A stretch of DNA of 64,000 nt from Chryseobacterium vaccae (GTDB lineage Bacteria; Bacteroidota; Bacteroidia; Flavobacteriales; Weeksellaceae): assembly GCF_009602705.1 (NCBI RefSeq), contig NZ_VSWH01000001.1, forward strand, positions 124,001 to 188,000, in the 5' to 3' direction. The position numbers and the translations under genes were made by a program. The notes beneath the pieces are model-generated. The model saw nothing but the letters and a program-made list of their open reading frames with translations, was not told the DNA's origin and did not search any database. The stretch's first letter is position 1. The number at the start of each line of letters is the position of its first letter. Below, piece by piece: positions 45,201 through 53,768 of the stretch.

Positions 45201-45764
45201 TAATTCTCTCGTGTCAATTCGTATTGTTGTAATTCCTTTGTTGGATAAAAAGCTATCTCTTGTGCTGTCAGAAACTCTGGTAACTTCAGCAAGTTTGTGT
45301 TGTTGTCCATCAATTTCAATCACAAGTTTGGCTTGTGGTAAATAAAAATCAACTTGCTGATTGATGAAGTTTTTATCTTCTTCGCCAATAATTTCGTTGA
45401 TTTGAATTTCGGGAATGAGCAACGATTGAATAAAAGAATATTCTCCAAATTCATTTAGAATAATTCTTTCAAAAAAATCTTTTGCTGGGTAATAGTTATT
45501 GTCTTTGTCGCCTTTTATTGTGTCGTTCCAAATTGGTGTTTGGTTTGTCACAAACAAAAAACGTTCTTCAAAGTTCTCACGTTTATGGATTTTGCCTAAT
45601 TCGGATTGTAGATATTTTGAAAGAGTTGTCGGAAAACCACGTTGCAAAATGTTTTTTACAACATACAAAATTGGCAACAAGTCAAAGTTTGTCTGATTTG
45701 TTACGAGGTTCTGAATTACAAAATTCGGATTAGTATATGTGTAGTTTGCCGTGTATTTCTTCAT
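42261..45764 (-). CDS. DUF559/Vsr-like nuclease fused to RecQ-family helicase
   Basis: The 1167-residue protein has an N-terminal nuclease domain of the PD-(D/E)XK DUF559/Vsr type (residues about 130-205; VDFYLPQAKLVIEIDGQQHK and RDSFLSNKGITTIRIDT). It is followed by a RecQ helicase: motif I LLPTGGGKSLCYQLP (about 418), motif II VVDEVHCLSEWGHDFR (about 516), KAFGMGIDKQNIHY and QEAGRAGRWDKR (motif VI). A helical region of about 350 residues completes it. Not a housekeeping RecQ: no RQC or HRDC domain is evident. It shares an operon with the coiled-coil gene and perhaps with the HTH gene at 45912. Confidence 0.88.
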   Translation of the reverse strand: MKKYTANYTYTNPNFVIQNLVTNQTNFDLLPILYVVKNILQRGFPTTLSKYLQSELGKIHKRENFEERFLFVTNQTPIWNDTIKGDKDNNYYPAKDFFERIILNEFGEYSFIQSLLIPEIQINEIIGEEDKNFINQQVDFYLPQAKLVIEIDGQQHKLAEVTRVSDSTRDSFLSNKGITTIRIDTRELENGSYVSKVETILNHLERFEKLLFYYKNACVKIEENRMSEEEIKTKLLPTAIIRFQVLLIELLTHKYLTLDQDWNFNILAHEYLPNFVELAIKDLLIWIDNLWQLKNKQELKKPNFNIAITNDKTKFQPTTKAINIDFSLLKRYTDENKISEDVIFVRTDYFDIVKDKNYFRVSTTEPINYNITNEDKTTLEFFLDNIFDKSNFREGQFPIVSNVLNRKDTIGLLPTGGGKSLCYQLPCLLQPSINFVVCPIKSLMDDQNDNLQKMLITNVNYINSNLEADERREIERNFEQGRYLFVWISPEKFQIPTFREKISVIVANFSIAYAVVDEVHCLSEWGHDFRTSYLNLAKTIDKLSPKDENGEGKIKFIGLTATASVNVLKDIKIEFSRQKQRLEDENIKSLLDYSRKELQFEVINDNGNKSQKIREILEDLKDTESFIETTEKAGLVFTPNVNGAYGCYQVSNTLNTVYQNKVGWFSGDIPKRDIIDENTGRKIGTEPVMARDEFNKYKQKIQKDFKENKYQLLVATKAFGMGIDKQNIHYTFHYGLPSSVEALYQEAGRAGRWDKRKKENKNKIGKCFVLYSPETHDEERVQRLFKKETTFAEMKEISDEVKWNGRDIFKQVFLFTQGQNDIEKDLEIILGVITNYFRENSKLRIFWNDAYSKLQINSDTLQKAIYRLSLLGIVSDWTTNFIDHFEVQFKTVDENHIIKSVSDYITKYEPNTDVKMDLEKIPQNSILEKSVWYLLNWTFQNIAFSRKESLRTLAEWCTEFKDSESFKRRIDSYFKFTDTTFILQHITENPNDYLQWFDAFYLNEATKSFDDNGNRIYKKVHIPEIVDPLAKIEEYRKMKDGISRFYESSRGKNEGINFLSGFVHLALNDYENSRGKDLFESALSSIKQTFTEEEQSDFLNRLKILGKHLSEEQQLELCLSITKPYPNLLEELAEYYGLAYLLNDIYAQKLQELKKLNRKLYEQLAEI

Positions 45765-45911
45765 AAAATATTATCTTATCAATGCTACTATAAGAGATAT
45801 GTCATAACTTATAAAGGTTATAATTACGGTTAAATTTTATTTTAATCTATAACATAAAAACAGATTCTTTTAATATTGCATACTTAACATAAACAAAAAC
45901 CCCAACTGTCG

Positions 45912-46148
45912 TCAAGATTTTCCGTCTATTTTAAAATTGAATAATTCTTGAGCATGAACTTCTAACCCTTTAGATAGTTCTTGTATTGTTGAAATTCTTA
46001 AATCAACTTCTCCTTTCTCGATTTTACTGATGTTACTATGATCTACATCGCATTTTTGAGCTAACTCACGATAACTTAAACCTAATTTTTTTCTAAATTT
46101 TTCAACTCTTTTACCAAAAGCTATTCGAAATTCAATTTTCTCCATCAA
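45912..46148 (-). CDS. XRE family HTH regulator
   Basis: The 78-residue protein is a minimal HTH_3 repressor (residues 8-65; LSYRELAQKCDVDHSNISKIE is the helix pair, seen at 24-44). It lies 147 bp upstream of the nuclease-RecQ gene on the same strand and divergent from the structured leader at 46231. It could control the minus-strand defence block, the plus-strand leader, or both. ATGs at 46148 and 46145 are both possible. Confidence 0.82.
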   Translation of the reverse strand: MMEKIEFRIAFGKRVEKFRKKLGLSYRELAQKCDVDHSNISKIEKGEVDLRISTIQELSKGLEVHAQELFNFKIDGKS

Positions 46149-46230
46149 ATTTACATTATTAAAGCAATTTGGAAAGATTTCAATAAAAATATGTAGTTGA
46201 ATTAACCTACAATTTGAAAATTGTATTATA

Positions 46231-46262
46231 TTTGTAAAATAAGTTACTGTAATGTAACTTTG
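46231..46262 (+). promoter_or_regulatory. Promoter of the structured leader/TlpA operon
   Basis: TTTG (46231-46234), 20 bp spacer, then TAACTTTG (46255-46262) is an almost ideal Bacteroidetes sigma-A promoter (TTTG-N20-TAnnTTTG). Transcription would start near 46269. A second TAnnTTTG word, TATATTTG, lies at 46227-46234. Confidence 0.7.
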
Positions 46263-46302
46263 CGATACTTCAAAGAATAATAGAAGCTATTGCTTAGAAA
46301 CT

Positions 46303-46411
46303 CGCTCCGAAAACTGGCACTTTTTAGTACACGAGATGATAAGCAGAAAGCTCACGACCTAGGCGTGGGCTCTCTTTATCTGTGTACAAGGTATGCCAGT
46401 ACCCCAGAGCG
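46303..46411 (+). ncRNA. Structured RNA element of unknown class in the TlpA leader
   Basis: Nested complementary segments form a long hairpin: CGCTC (46303-46307)/GAGCG (46407-46411), ACTGGCA (46313-46319)/TGCCAGT (46394-46400), GTACAC (46327-46332)/GTGTAC (46382-46387), and AGCTCACG (46349-46356)/CGTGGGCT (46364-46371) with one G-U pair and a 7-nt loop. Internal loops separate the stems. I cannot match it to a known riboswitch or small RNA. It starts about 35 nt after the predicted start site. Confidence 0.55.
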
Positions 46412-46595
46412 GATATTGTAGAGTCCATGCCGTTTTATTTTCCAATGCAGTCCTCATTTTCTACACTCTCTAAGCGTCTTCAAAAACATAGTATCAGATT
46501 ATACGATACAATGAGGTGTACAACTCATTGCGGCTTTACAGCTTTCTCAGGACATAAATTTTCATTCATATTAATTTTTTTATGATTGTTTGGGC

Positions 46596-46626
46596 AGGAG
46601 GTTTACCTCCACAAAGGGAACCTCCT
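46596..46626 (+). promoter_or_regulatory. Leader hairpin with alternative pairing
   Basis: AGGAGGTT (46596-46603) is the perfect complement of AACCTCCT (46619-46626). An overlapping smaller hairpin, GGAGG with CCTCC, is also possible, so two exclusive folds exist. No T-tract follows. Confidence 0.5.
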
Positions 46627-46709
46627 CTCAAGCATATCATTTCAAACAACAATTAAAAAGTATTATAAGACAAAGATAATTTACAGTAACCTTTAGAAAA
46701 AGAAAAGCC

Positions 46710-46742
46710 CTTTCCGCAACAGTTTGGCGACCAAACGGAAAG
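46710..46742 (+). promoter_or_regulatory. Two-part hairpin just upstream of the TlpA gene
   Basis: CTTTCCG (46710-46716) pairs with CGGAAAG (46736-46742), enclosing TTTGG (46723-46727)/CCAAA (46731-46735) with a CGA loop. It ends 43 nt before the start codon. On the opposite strand it is followed by a T-rich run, so an antisense terminator is another reading. Confidence 0.5.
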
Positions 46743-46785
46743 AGCATAAGAGTAATTAATAATCATTAAAAACCTATTCAAAAAT

Positions 46786-48087
46786 ATGAAAAATATTTTT
46801 TGCAGGGGATCTATGTCCCTTGCTTTTACCCTTGTGGCAGCGACCACATCCTTTGCCCAAAATAAATCTCTTAAAATTGGAGATTCTCTTCCCGAGAGCT
46901 TTTGGACAACACCATTGAAGGTTGTCAACCATTCTCAGAAAACGATTACTCTTTCCGAGGAAAAGAACAAATTAGTCCTCATCGATTTCTGGAGTACGTG
47001 GTGCAGTGCCTGCCTTATGAGTCTCCCTAGAATTGAAGCCTTACAGCAAAAATTTGGAAACAAATTAAAAATACTTCCTGTTAGCAGTCAGGATAAGACA
47101 GCTTTGGATAAATTCTTCGCTTCATCCAATGGAAAGAAGTATAAGAGTATGATGTCCACTTATGAGGATAAAGCACTTCATAGTCTTTTCCCGCACGTAG
47201 GCGTTCCATTCATCATATGGGTAAAGGACGGAAAACTATTCAATTCCACAGACGCAGGACAGCTTACTGAACAGACCATCAATGAAGTACTAAACGGAGA
47301 AAAATCATCCCTGCAGACCATTATCCAAATGGACAGGGCAAGACCATTGATGCTATCTGAAGATTACGACCGTCAGAGAAATGTTCAACTCCTCAATTAT
47401 TCATTTTTTGCCAAAGGACAAATCCCTGATATTGGTGCAGGGGGAACGTATCGCAAGACAGCTTTAGGGAAAATTCACGGCAGACAGTTCACCAACCAGC
47501 CATTATGGGATATATATTATCCTATAGGATACGAGCTTATCAAACAGCAGGATAAAATATCTTTCACGGAAAAAAGGATAATTATAGATGTCAAGGAACC
47601 AAAACAATTAATGCCGATAGAAAAAGCAGACGGCTCAAATGATGGAGCAGACCTCTATAACTACGAATTTATTATCCCCGAACAGAAATCTGACTCTCTG
47701 TACAATTATATGCTGGAAGACCTCAATCGTTATTCAGGTTATAGCGTAACCTTTGAGAAAAGACCTGTACAATGTCTCGTTCTTGTAAGAACAAGTACCA
47801 AAGATAAACTGGAAACCAAAGGAGGTGAAAAGCGCTCCACCTTTCCACAAACCCCATCCATCCTTAAAAATGTACCGCTTAAAAATATGGTCAATATGCT
47901 GAATGGTGAGATTCCTATCAAGGAATTGTTTATCGATGAGACAGGATACACAGGCAATGTAGATTTGGAAGTTTCGGGAGTCAAAGATATTGCCACCTTA
48001 AAAAAAGAGCTTCAGAAATACGACCTTGACCTCATCCCTCAAGAACGTCAGGTTTTGATGATGGTCATTAGAGACCAACGGAATTAA
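46786..48087 (+). CDS. TlpA-like thioredoxin protein with C-terminal DUF3738-like domain
   Basis: The 433-residue exported protein has a signal peptide (1-25, ATTSFAQ) and a thioredoxin fold with the redox motif WSTWCSACLMSLP (CxxC near residue 72). A domain from about residue 210 to the end resembles DUF3738 (the LFIDETGYTGNVDLEV block near 385). It should act as a periplasmic thiol-disulfide oxidoreductase. It heads an operon with SusC and SusD genes and follows a leader of about 515 nt. Confidence 0.85.
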   Translation: MKNIFCRGSMSLAFTLVAATTSFAQNKSLKIGDSLPESFWTTPLKVVNHSQKTITLSEEKNKLVLIDFWSTWCSACLMSLPRIEALQQKFGNKLKILPVSSQDKTALDKFFASSNGKKYKSMMSTYEDKALHSLFPHVGVPFIIWVKDGKLFNSTDAGQLTEQTINEVLNGEKSSLQTIIQMDRARPLMLSEDYDRQRNVQLLNYSFFAKGQIPDIGAGGTYRKTALGKIHGRQFTNQPLWDIYYPIGYELIKQQDKISFTEKRIIIDVKEPKQLMPIEKADGSNDGADLYNYEFIIPEQKSDSLYNYMLEDLNRYSGYSVTFEKRPVQCLVLVRTSTKDKLETKGGEKRSTFPQTPSILKNVPLKNMVNMLNGEIPIKELFIDETGYTGNVDLEVSGVKDIATLKKELQKYDLDLIPQERQVLMMVIRDQRN

Positions 48088-48144
48088 ACATTCCACCGCT
48101 TGAATAATCATTGAATTTACATTAATGCAAAACTATATCAGACT

Positions 48145-51100
48145 ATGAAGAAATTATTAGTGCTTCCCGTCCTATGCTACTGTGTGCCTATAATGGCACA
48201 ACAGATGTTTACAGGAAGTGTTATTGACGAAACAACCCGCTTGCCTGTATCAGGCGCAACCATCGCCATTCAAAACTCAAAAATGGTTACGACTACGGAC
48301 AGATATGGAAACTTCAGTCTCACAACCAATGATAAGAAAATCAATCTTGTGATACTTGGGAGAGGCTATGAAGAACAGATCATTGTTTTGGAGCTTCCTT
48401 TGAAAGAACCTTTAAAAATCAATCTTTCCGAAAAGGTAGCCCAAATTGATGAGGTAGTTCTTACGACAGGTTATCAGAAAATCCCTAAAGAACGTTCCAC
48501 AGGTTCTTTCTCATCAGTTAGTAATTCAGCCCTGAATACACAGGTGTCTACCAATATCCTTGACCGTTTGGCAGCTACAGCCAATGGAATTGTCATCAAC
48601 AAAGGAACATCACAAGGAGGCTCACAAATTATGGTCAGAGGATTAAGCACCATACAAGGACCTAAATCGCCATTGATTGTGGTTGATAACTTTCCTTACG
48701 ATGGAGACATCAGCAATATCGACCCTAACATTGTTGAGAGTATTACTGTTCTTAAAGATGCCGCCGCTTCGAGCATCTGGGGAGCAAGAGCCGCCAACGG
48801 TGTAATTGTCATCACGACCAAAACGGCAAAATACAACCAGCCTGTGACGGTCAATTTCAATACTTATCTAATGACAAGTCCAAAGCCTGATTTCAATTAT
48901 CTGAAAACGATGTCCAGTACAGACTTCATCGATGTTGAGCAGGAACTGTTCAAAAAGAATTTTTACAACACCGATATCAATTCTACAAGCCATCCTGTAT
49001 TATCTCCTGTGGTTGACCTTTTGAATAAAGAAAAGAAAGGACTGCTTTCATCCGAATATGTACGAAACGAAATAGAACGCCTGAAGACGATTGATTCACG
49101 TGACCAGTACAAAAAGTATATGTACCAGCCTTTGGAAAACAGACAGTATTCACTGAGTATGGCAGGCGGAGCTCCTCAATTTTCGTGGACTTCATCTTTG
49201 GGGTATGATGACAATACGGGAAACCTCGGAGAAAAATACGAGCGTGTGAATCTTCGTTTCCAGAATACTTGGCAACCGTTGAAGAACCTGACTTTGAATA
49301 CAGGAATCTTCTTTACCCATTCGGCAACCCAAAGCGGTCGCAGTGCTTTTGGAAGCATTATTATGAAAACCAATTCGGTTCCCTATATGGAAATGGCAGA
49401 TGCATTCGGAAATCCGTTAGCGGTTTCAAAATCGTATGAGCAGGCTTACAAGTCAGCATTAGGCAACGGAAAATTACTGGACTGGAATTATTATCCGCTA
49501 ACCGATTGGGAGCATAATACAGCCAAAAGCAAAAGTTCGGAGATCATTCTTAATGCAGGATTGAACTATAAGATACTAAAAGGATTGGATGTTGATATAA
49601 AATATCAGTATCAGAGAACTACAGGACTCTCCAATACAATGTATGATGAGGGAAGCTACTTTGTGAGGGATTATGTGAACAGATTCACGATCATCAATTC
49701 CGATGGCAGTCTGACCTACAATGTACCCAAAGGAGCGATAGTGGATAAGACCAACTCGCAATTATTAATTAACAATTTCAGAGGTCAGTTGAATTTCAAC
49801 AGAAGCTTTGGTAGGCATCAGGTTTCAGCTATTTTGGGAAGCGAAGTAAGAGATTCCAATTCTCAGTCAAGTAATAACCGCTATTATGGTTATGACCCCA
49901 ACAATCTTTCTTTTGGAATGGTAGACCTAAGCAAGAGATTCCCAATCATTGCAGGAGGTACAGCATTTATTGATAATCTGAATTCTTTGAGAGAGTCCAC
50001 CAATCGTTTTGTATCGGTCTATGCCAATGCAGCTTACACCTATGATAACCGATATACCATTTCCGGAAGCGCCAGACGTGATGCCAGCAACTTGTTCGGA
50101 CTGAAAACCAATGACCAATGGAATCCTTTCTGGTCGGCAGGTCTCTCTTGGAATGTAGGAAATGAAAAGTTCTATTCTGTAAGCTGGCTTCCGAATCTGA
50201 AACTGAGAGGTTCTTATGGGTTTAACGGAAATATCAATCCTGCAATGGTTGCCGTGACAACAATGGCATTACTCGGTGTTTCGACCTACACGCAGGAGCA
50301 GATGGCGAGATTTGACAATTACTACAATCCCCAGCTTCGTTGGGAGACGGTCAGAATGGTGAATGCAGGATTGGATTTTGCAACCAAAAACAACAGGATA
50401 TCAGGTTCAGTAGAGTATTTTCAGAAGAAAGGAGAAAACCTTTTCGGACAGGTTCCGTTGGACTATACCATTGGACTAAGCAGTCTTGTATGGAATGTGG
50501 CAGGAATAGAAGGAAAAGGTGTTGATGTGAAACTCAAGACCATCAATATCAATAAATCTTTGAGGTGGTTGACCACTTTTAACTTCAGTACTTACAAAGA
50601 TAAAGTGACGAAGTATTATCCGAGCAGTACTATGGCAAGGAACTTCGTGCTTGCCTCTGTTCCTATATCAGGAATTGAAGGCTTACCTGTATATTCGATG
50701 TTTGGCTACCAATGGGCAGGACTCGACCCACAGACAGGCGACCCAAGAGGTTATCTTAATGGAGAGGTCAGTAAGGATTACGCCAATATAATGGGTGGTG
50801 ATGTCAAAGACCTGCAGTATTTTGGTTCTGCTGTACCAACTGTTTATGGCTCTTTCACGAATACCTTTGCCTATAAACAACTAAGCCTTGATGTCGGAAT
50901 TACCTACAAGCTGGGTTATTATTTCAGAAAACCGTCCATTAACTATACCAGCTTATTCAGAGAATGGAACGGTCACAGTGATTACGAGCAAAGATGGCAG
51001 AAACCAGGAGATGAAGCCTTTACTAATGTTCCTTCCAACCTTTATCAGACAAATTCCAACAGGGATGCGTTCTATGCAGGTTCGGCTGCTCTCATTGAAA

Positions 51101-51324
51101 AAGGTGACCATATCCGTCTGCAGTACATCAATCTTGCATATGAGATCAGCAAAAGACAATGGCAAAGTTTACCGCTTAAAAGTCTTCAACTGTATGCTAA
51201 TGTGAGTAATCTCGGAATACTCTGGAAAGAGAGCAAAAGTGGAATCGACCCTGATTTCAATTTGGGAAACAATATCTTAAAACCTCCTATGACCTTTACC
51301 TTAGGATTAAAAACTAAATTTTAA
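48145..51324 (+). CDS. SusC/RagA family TonB-linked outer membrane protein
   Basis: The 1059-residue protein has a signal peptide (1-19), a CarboxypepD_reg-like domain (about 22-95, FTGSVIDETTRLPVSGATI), a TonB plug (VMVRGLSTIQGPKSPLIV-type region seen as MVRGLSTIQGPKSPLIVVDN; ASSIWGARAANGVIVITTK), and a long beta barrel ending LGLKTKF. With its SusD partner it takes up large or complex substrates by TonB energy. It lies 57 bp after the TlpA gene and 11 bp before the SusD gene. The substrate here is not a glycan by context, since no glycosidase is near. Confidence 0.93.
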   Translation: MKKLLVLPVLCYCVPIMAQQMFTGSVIDETTRLPVSGATIAIQNSKMVTTTDRYGNFSLTTNDKKINLVILGRGYEEQIIVLELPLKEPLKINLSEKVAQIDEVVLTTGYQKIPKERSTGSFSSVSNSALNTQVSTNILDRLAATANGIVINKGTSQGGSQIMVRGLSTIQGPKSPLIVVDNFPYDGDISNIDPNIVESITVLKDAAASSIWGARAANGVIVITTKTAKYNQPVTVNFNTYLMTSPKPDFNYLKTMSSTDFIDVEQELFKKNFYNTDINSTSHPVLSPVVDLLNKEKKGLLSSEYVRNEIERLKTIDSRDQYKKYMYQPLENRQYSLSMAGGAPQFSWTSSLGYDDNTGNLGEKYERVNLRFQNTWQPLKNLTLNTGIFFTHSATQSGRSAFGSIIMKTNSVPYMEMADAFGNPLAVSKSYEQAYKSALGNGKLLDWNYYPLTDWEHNTAKSKSSEIILNAGLNYKILKGLDVDIKYQYQRTTGLSNTMYDEGSYFVRDYVNRFTIINSDGSLTYNVPKGAIVDKTNSQLLINNFRGQLNFNRSFGRHQVSAILGSEVRDSNSQSSNNRYYGYDPNNLSFGMVDLSKRFPIIAGGTAFIDNLNSLRESTNRFVSVYANAAYTYDNRYTISGSARRDASNLFGLKTNDQWNPFWSAGLSWNVGNEKFYSVSWLPNLKLRGSYGFNGNINPAMVAVTTMALLGVSTYTQEQMARFDNYYNPQLRWETVRMVNAGLDFATKNNRISGSVEYFQKKGENLFGQVPLDYTIGLSSLVWNVAGIEGKGVDVKLKTININKSLRWLTTFNFSTYKDKVTKYYPSSTMARNFVLASVPISGIEGLPVYSMFGYQWAGLDPQTGDPRGYLNGEVSKDYANIMGGDVKDLQYFGSAVPTVYGSFTNTFAYKQLSLDVGITYKLGYYFRKPSINYTSLFREWNGHSDYEQRWQKPGDEAFTNVPSNLYQTNSNRDAFYAGSAALIEKGDHIRLQYINLAYEISKRQWQSLPLKSLQLYANVSNLGILWKESKSGIDPDFNLGNNILKPPMTFTLGLKTKF

Positions 51325-51335
51325 AATGGATAGAA

Positions 51336-52685
51336 ATGAGAAAAACTAAAATACTTTTAATATCATTATCATTAATTCTAATCTCGTTTGGATGCAGTGA
51401 TTTTTTAGACGAAAAGTCTGACCTGAAATTGGCGACTCCAGACAGATTGGAGGACAACCAAATGCTTCTTAACAATTATGGTTTCCTCAATGTGGAGTTT
51501 GCTTCAAGTGGAGAAACAAGTTCAGACGACTACTATCTTACCGATGCCGATTATAACGGTTTGAGCTTCGAGGCCACCAAACGTCTTCATATATGGATGC
51601 CTGATAATGTTGCTCCTCCCATTGAATCAGGAAACGATTGGTCTACCTGTTACAGAAGCATCTATATCTGCAATGCGGTATTGTTCAATATGCAGGATAA
51701 GAACTTTACAGGAGAACAGGCAGATAACATCAGGGGACAAGCGCTGGCACTTCGCGCTTTCCGATATCTGGACGCCGCTCAGATATGGTGTAAAGCTTAT
51801 AATCCTCAAACTGCAGGAACAGATTTGGGACTTCCTCTAAGACTTGACCCTGATATGAATATCCCATCAGTACGCTCAACATTGAAACAGACCTATGACC
51901 AGATCATCAGTGACCTGCAGACTGCAATACCGCTACTTTTACCAAAGCAGATTTTAGGGATGCGAATATCAAGAGCGGCTGCTTACGGTTTGTTGGCTCG
52001 TACCTATCTTTTTATGGGAGATTATACCAACGCGCTATATAATACTCAGCAGGCACTCAGCATCAATAATGAGCTTATGGATTTTAATACGCTGAATCCC
52101 AATGCTGATTATCCTATTGAGGAAATGAATAAGGAAATTCTTTTATGGACAGCCCTAACATATGAATCCCACTTAATGCCTGCAAAGATTCCTGACTCCA
52201 TTTATCAAATGTATGATAGCAATGACTTACGCAAAACTGTGTTTTTCAATAAGAATGCAGATAATGAAATTTTATTCAAAGGCTATTACAACAATGTCAA
52301 TGGACCAATAGTAAGTGTGGCAACCGATGAACTTTATTTGATGGCTGCCGAATGCAATGCAAGACTGAATAAGATTCAGGAAGGTATGGGTTATCTCAAT
52401 AACCTCCTTGTCAAAAGATGGAAAACAGGAACTTTTGTTCCGATAACAGCCGGTTCACAAACAGATGCTTTGAATATTATTTCAAAAGAAAGAAGAAAAG
52501 AGCTTTTGATTCGTGGGGTAAGATGGTCTGATTTAAAAAGATACAATCGTGACGGGACAAATATTACATTGACAAGAACTATAAATGGGCAAACCTATAC
52601 TTTACCGCCCAATGATTTGCGATATGCAATAGCAATTCCTGAGGATATTATTACTCTTACAGGAATGCCTCAGAATCCAAGATAA
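51336..52685 (+). CDS. RagB/SusD family outer membrane lipoprotein
   Basis: The 449-residue lipoprotein (lipobox ILISFGCSDF, Cys about 20) has the SusD pattern: DFLDEKSD at the N-terminus, GQALALRAFRYLDAAQIW near residue 133, TPR-like helices, and SKERRKELLIRGVRWSDLKRY near the C-terminus (residues about 389-409). It is the surface lid of the SusC channel. It is shorter than many glycan SusDs. A hairpin terminator follows. Confidence 0.92.
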   Translation: MRKTKILLISLSLILISFGCSDFLDEKSDLKLATPDRLEDNQMLLNNYGFLNVEFASSGETSSDDYYLTDADYNGLSFEATKRLHIWMPDNVAPPIESGNDWSTCYRSIYICNAVLFNMQDKNFTGEQADNIRGQALALRAFRYLDAAQIWCKAYNPQTAGTDLGLPLRLDPDMNIPSVRSTLKQTYDQIISDLQTAIPLLLPKQILGMRISRAAAYGLLARTYLFMGDYTNALYNTQQALSINNELMDFNTLNPNADYPIEEMNKEILLWTALTYESHLMPAKIPDSIYQMYDSNDLRKTVFFNKNADNEILFKGYYNNVNGPIVSVATDELYLMAAECNARLNKIQEGMGYLNNLLVKRWKTGTFVPITAGSQTDALNIISKERRKELLIRGVRWSDLKRYNRDGTNITLTRTINGQTYTLPPNDLRYAIAIPEDIITLTGMPQNPR

Positions 52686-52691
52686 AAATAA

Positions 52692-52725
52692 TAGGGTTGG
52701 CAAATTATTGTCAACCCTACTTTTT
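52692..52725. terminator. Bidirectional terminator between SusD and the peptide gene
   Basis: TAGGGTTG (52692-52699) pairs with CAACCCTA (52712-52719). It is followed by T residues on the plus strand and by a T-rich stretch on the minus strand, between convergent genes. Confidence 0.82.
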
Positions 52726-52745
52726 AATACTGATTGAAAGGACTA

Positions 52746-53060
52746 TTATTGTCTTCTTTCACTCGGATGAATAGCAAGGACCTGCGCATTGGTCATTCCT
52801 CCAATCACGTCAACCAAGTCTTGCCCTTCCGGAACTGCAATTGTACAAGGTTTGTTTCCTGTTGTAAGACAAGATGAACCTGCTCCTTCTGCCCAATTCG
52901 ATACATTAGCGAATGCACCTGCTGAGGTACTAGTACTATTGTAATAAAACTGTTTGTCGGCTGCTTTTTTTTCTACGATTTTAAACGACATAAGAGCGCC
53001 TGTAAAAATAATGGCAACTATCGCTACTGCGTTGATTTTCAAAAATTGATTAATTTTCAT
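52746..53060 (-). CDS. Short exported two-cysteine protein, DUF6520-like
   Basis: The 104-residue protein has an N-terminal signal or anchor helix (FLKINAVAIVAIIFTGALMS, residues 6-25). The mature region is Ser/Ala/Asn-rich with the conserved-looking core WAEGAGSSCLTTGNKPCTIA (residues about 61-80), which has the only two cysteines. This resembles the DUF6520 proteins found in many Bacteroidetes in multiple copies. Start ATG 53060 is chosen over upstream starts because it precedes the helix directly. Function unknown; the cysteines fit the adjacent TlpA and MauE redox genes. Confidence 0.7.
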   Translation of the reverse strand: MKINQFLKINAVAIVAIIFTGALMSFKIVEKKAADKQFYYNSTSTSAGAFANVSNWAEGAGSSCLTTGNKPCTIAVPEGQDLVDVIGGMTNAQVLAIHPSERRQ

Positions 53061-53339
53061 TGTTATGGTCTTTTTATACATCAAAAAAGATTACCTTAAA
53101 AACTTTAGAAACCTGTTTGAGAAGTATAAAGAGTAGGCAGAAAAAATAATTATACCCATAGATTAACGAATCTTGCTGTACCAAAATATCCCATTCTACA
53201 TATTCCCAAACAAATTGTTGTTAATAAATTCATTTTAGAAATTTTGATTGTTAAACAGCTTTCGGCTGTCTAATTTTAAGGTTAAACATTAATAACAAAT
53301 TCAAATCATAAACATCCGTAAGCAATTACGGTAACATAC

Positions 53340-53768
53340 TTACTCAGCAGGCCTGCTGTATCTTAGATTTAAACCTAAACCAATAACAGATAGAATGACA
53401 CAACCAATATTAAAGTACAGATGTTGATGCCAGCTCATCTTCTCCAAAATTCCTCCACAGGAACAAGGAAGATTATTACTTGTACTTAGTATTAAAGCAA
53501 TATATCCTGTGAAGATGAGCATCAAAACAAAACTTCCTACTAGTCCCATATTTCTTGTTTTCCGGTAGCATAACAATCCTGCAATAAGAACTTCAACAAT
53601 GATTATCGTGTAAGGTAGGAATTGCAAAGACCCATTCAACAATGGTGATTCTGAAATCTGAACTTGGAAATTCTCAAAATCCAATATCTTACTGATAGCT
53701 GCATAGCAGAAGAGAATAACAAAGAAAATGCTTACCGCAAATGGTATTATTTTTTTAAAATATTTCAC
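53340..53768 (-). CDS. MauE/DoxX-like redox-associated membrane protein
   Basis: The 142-residue protein has four predicted membrane helices (about 8-25, 50-66, 72-92, 116-134) and the family motif PCSCGGILEKMSWHQHLYFN (about 100-119), in which the CxC pair sits at a membrane face. MauE-like proteins carry electrons or form disulfides for exported proteins. It is upstream of the peptide gene on the same strand with a gap of 279 bp in which I see no gene. Confidence 0.85.
   Translation of the reverse strand: MKYFKKIIPFAVSIFFVILFCYAAISKILDFENFQVQISESPLLNGSLQFLPYTIIIVEVLIAGLLCYRKTRNMGLVGSFVLMLIFTGYIALILSTSNNLPCSCGGILEKMSWHQHLYFNIGCVILSVIGLGLNLRYSRPAE

Noticed and set aside
42261..45764. Housekeeping RecQ helicase
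   Set aside because: It has an N-terminal nuclease domain, no evident RQC or HRDC domain, an overlapping membrane-protein partner and a defence-island setting.
46303..46411. Known riboswitch, retron RNA or 6S RNA
   Set aside because: The stems do not match any class I can recall with confidence, and no reverse transcriptase is near.
46382..46585. 67-codon frame in the TlpA leader
   Set aside because: It overlaps the structured RNA segment, and its composition and start context are not gene-like.
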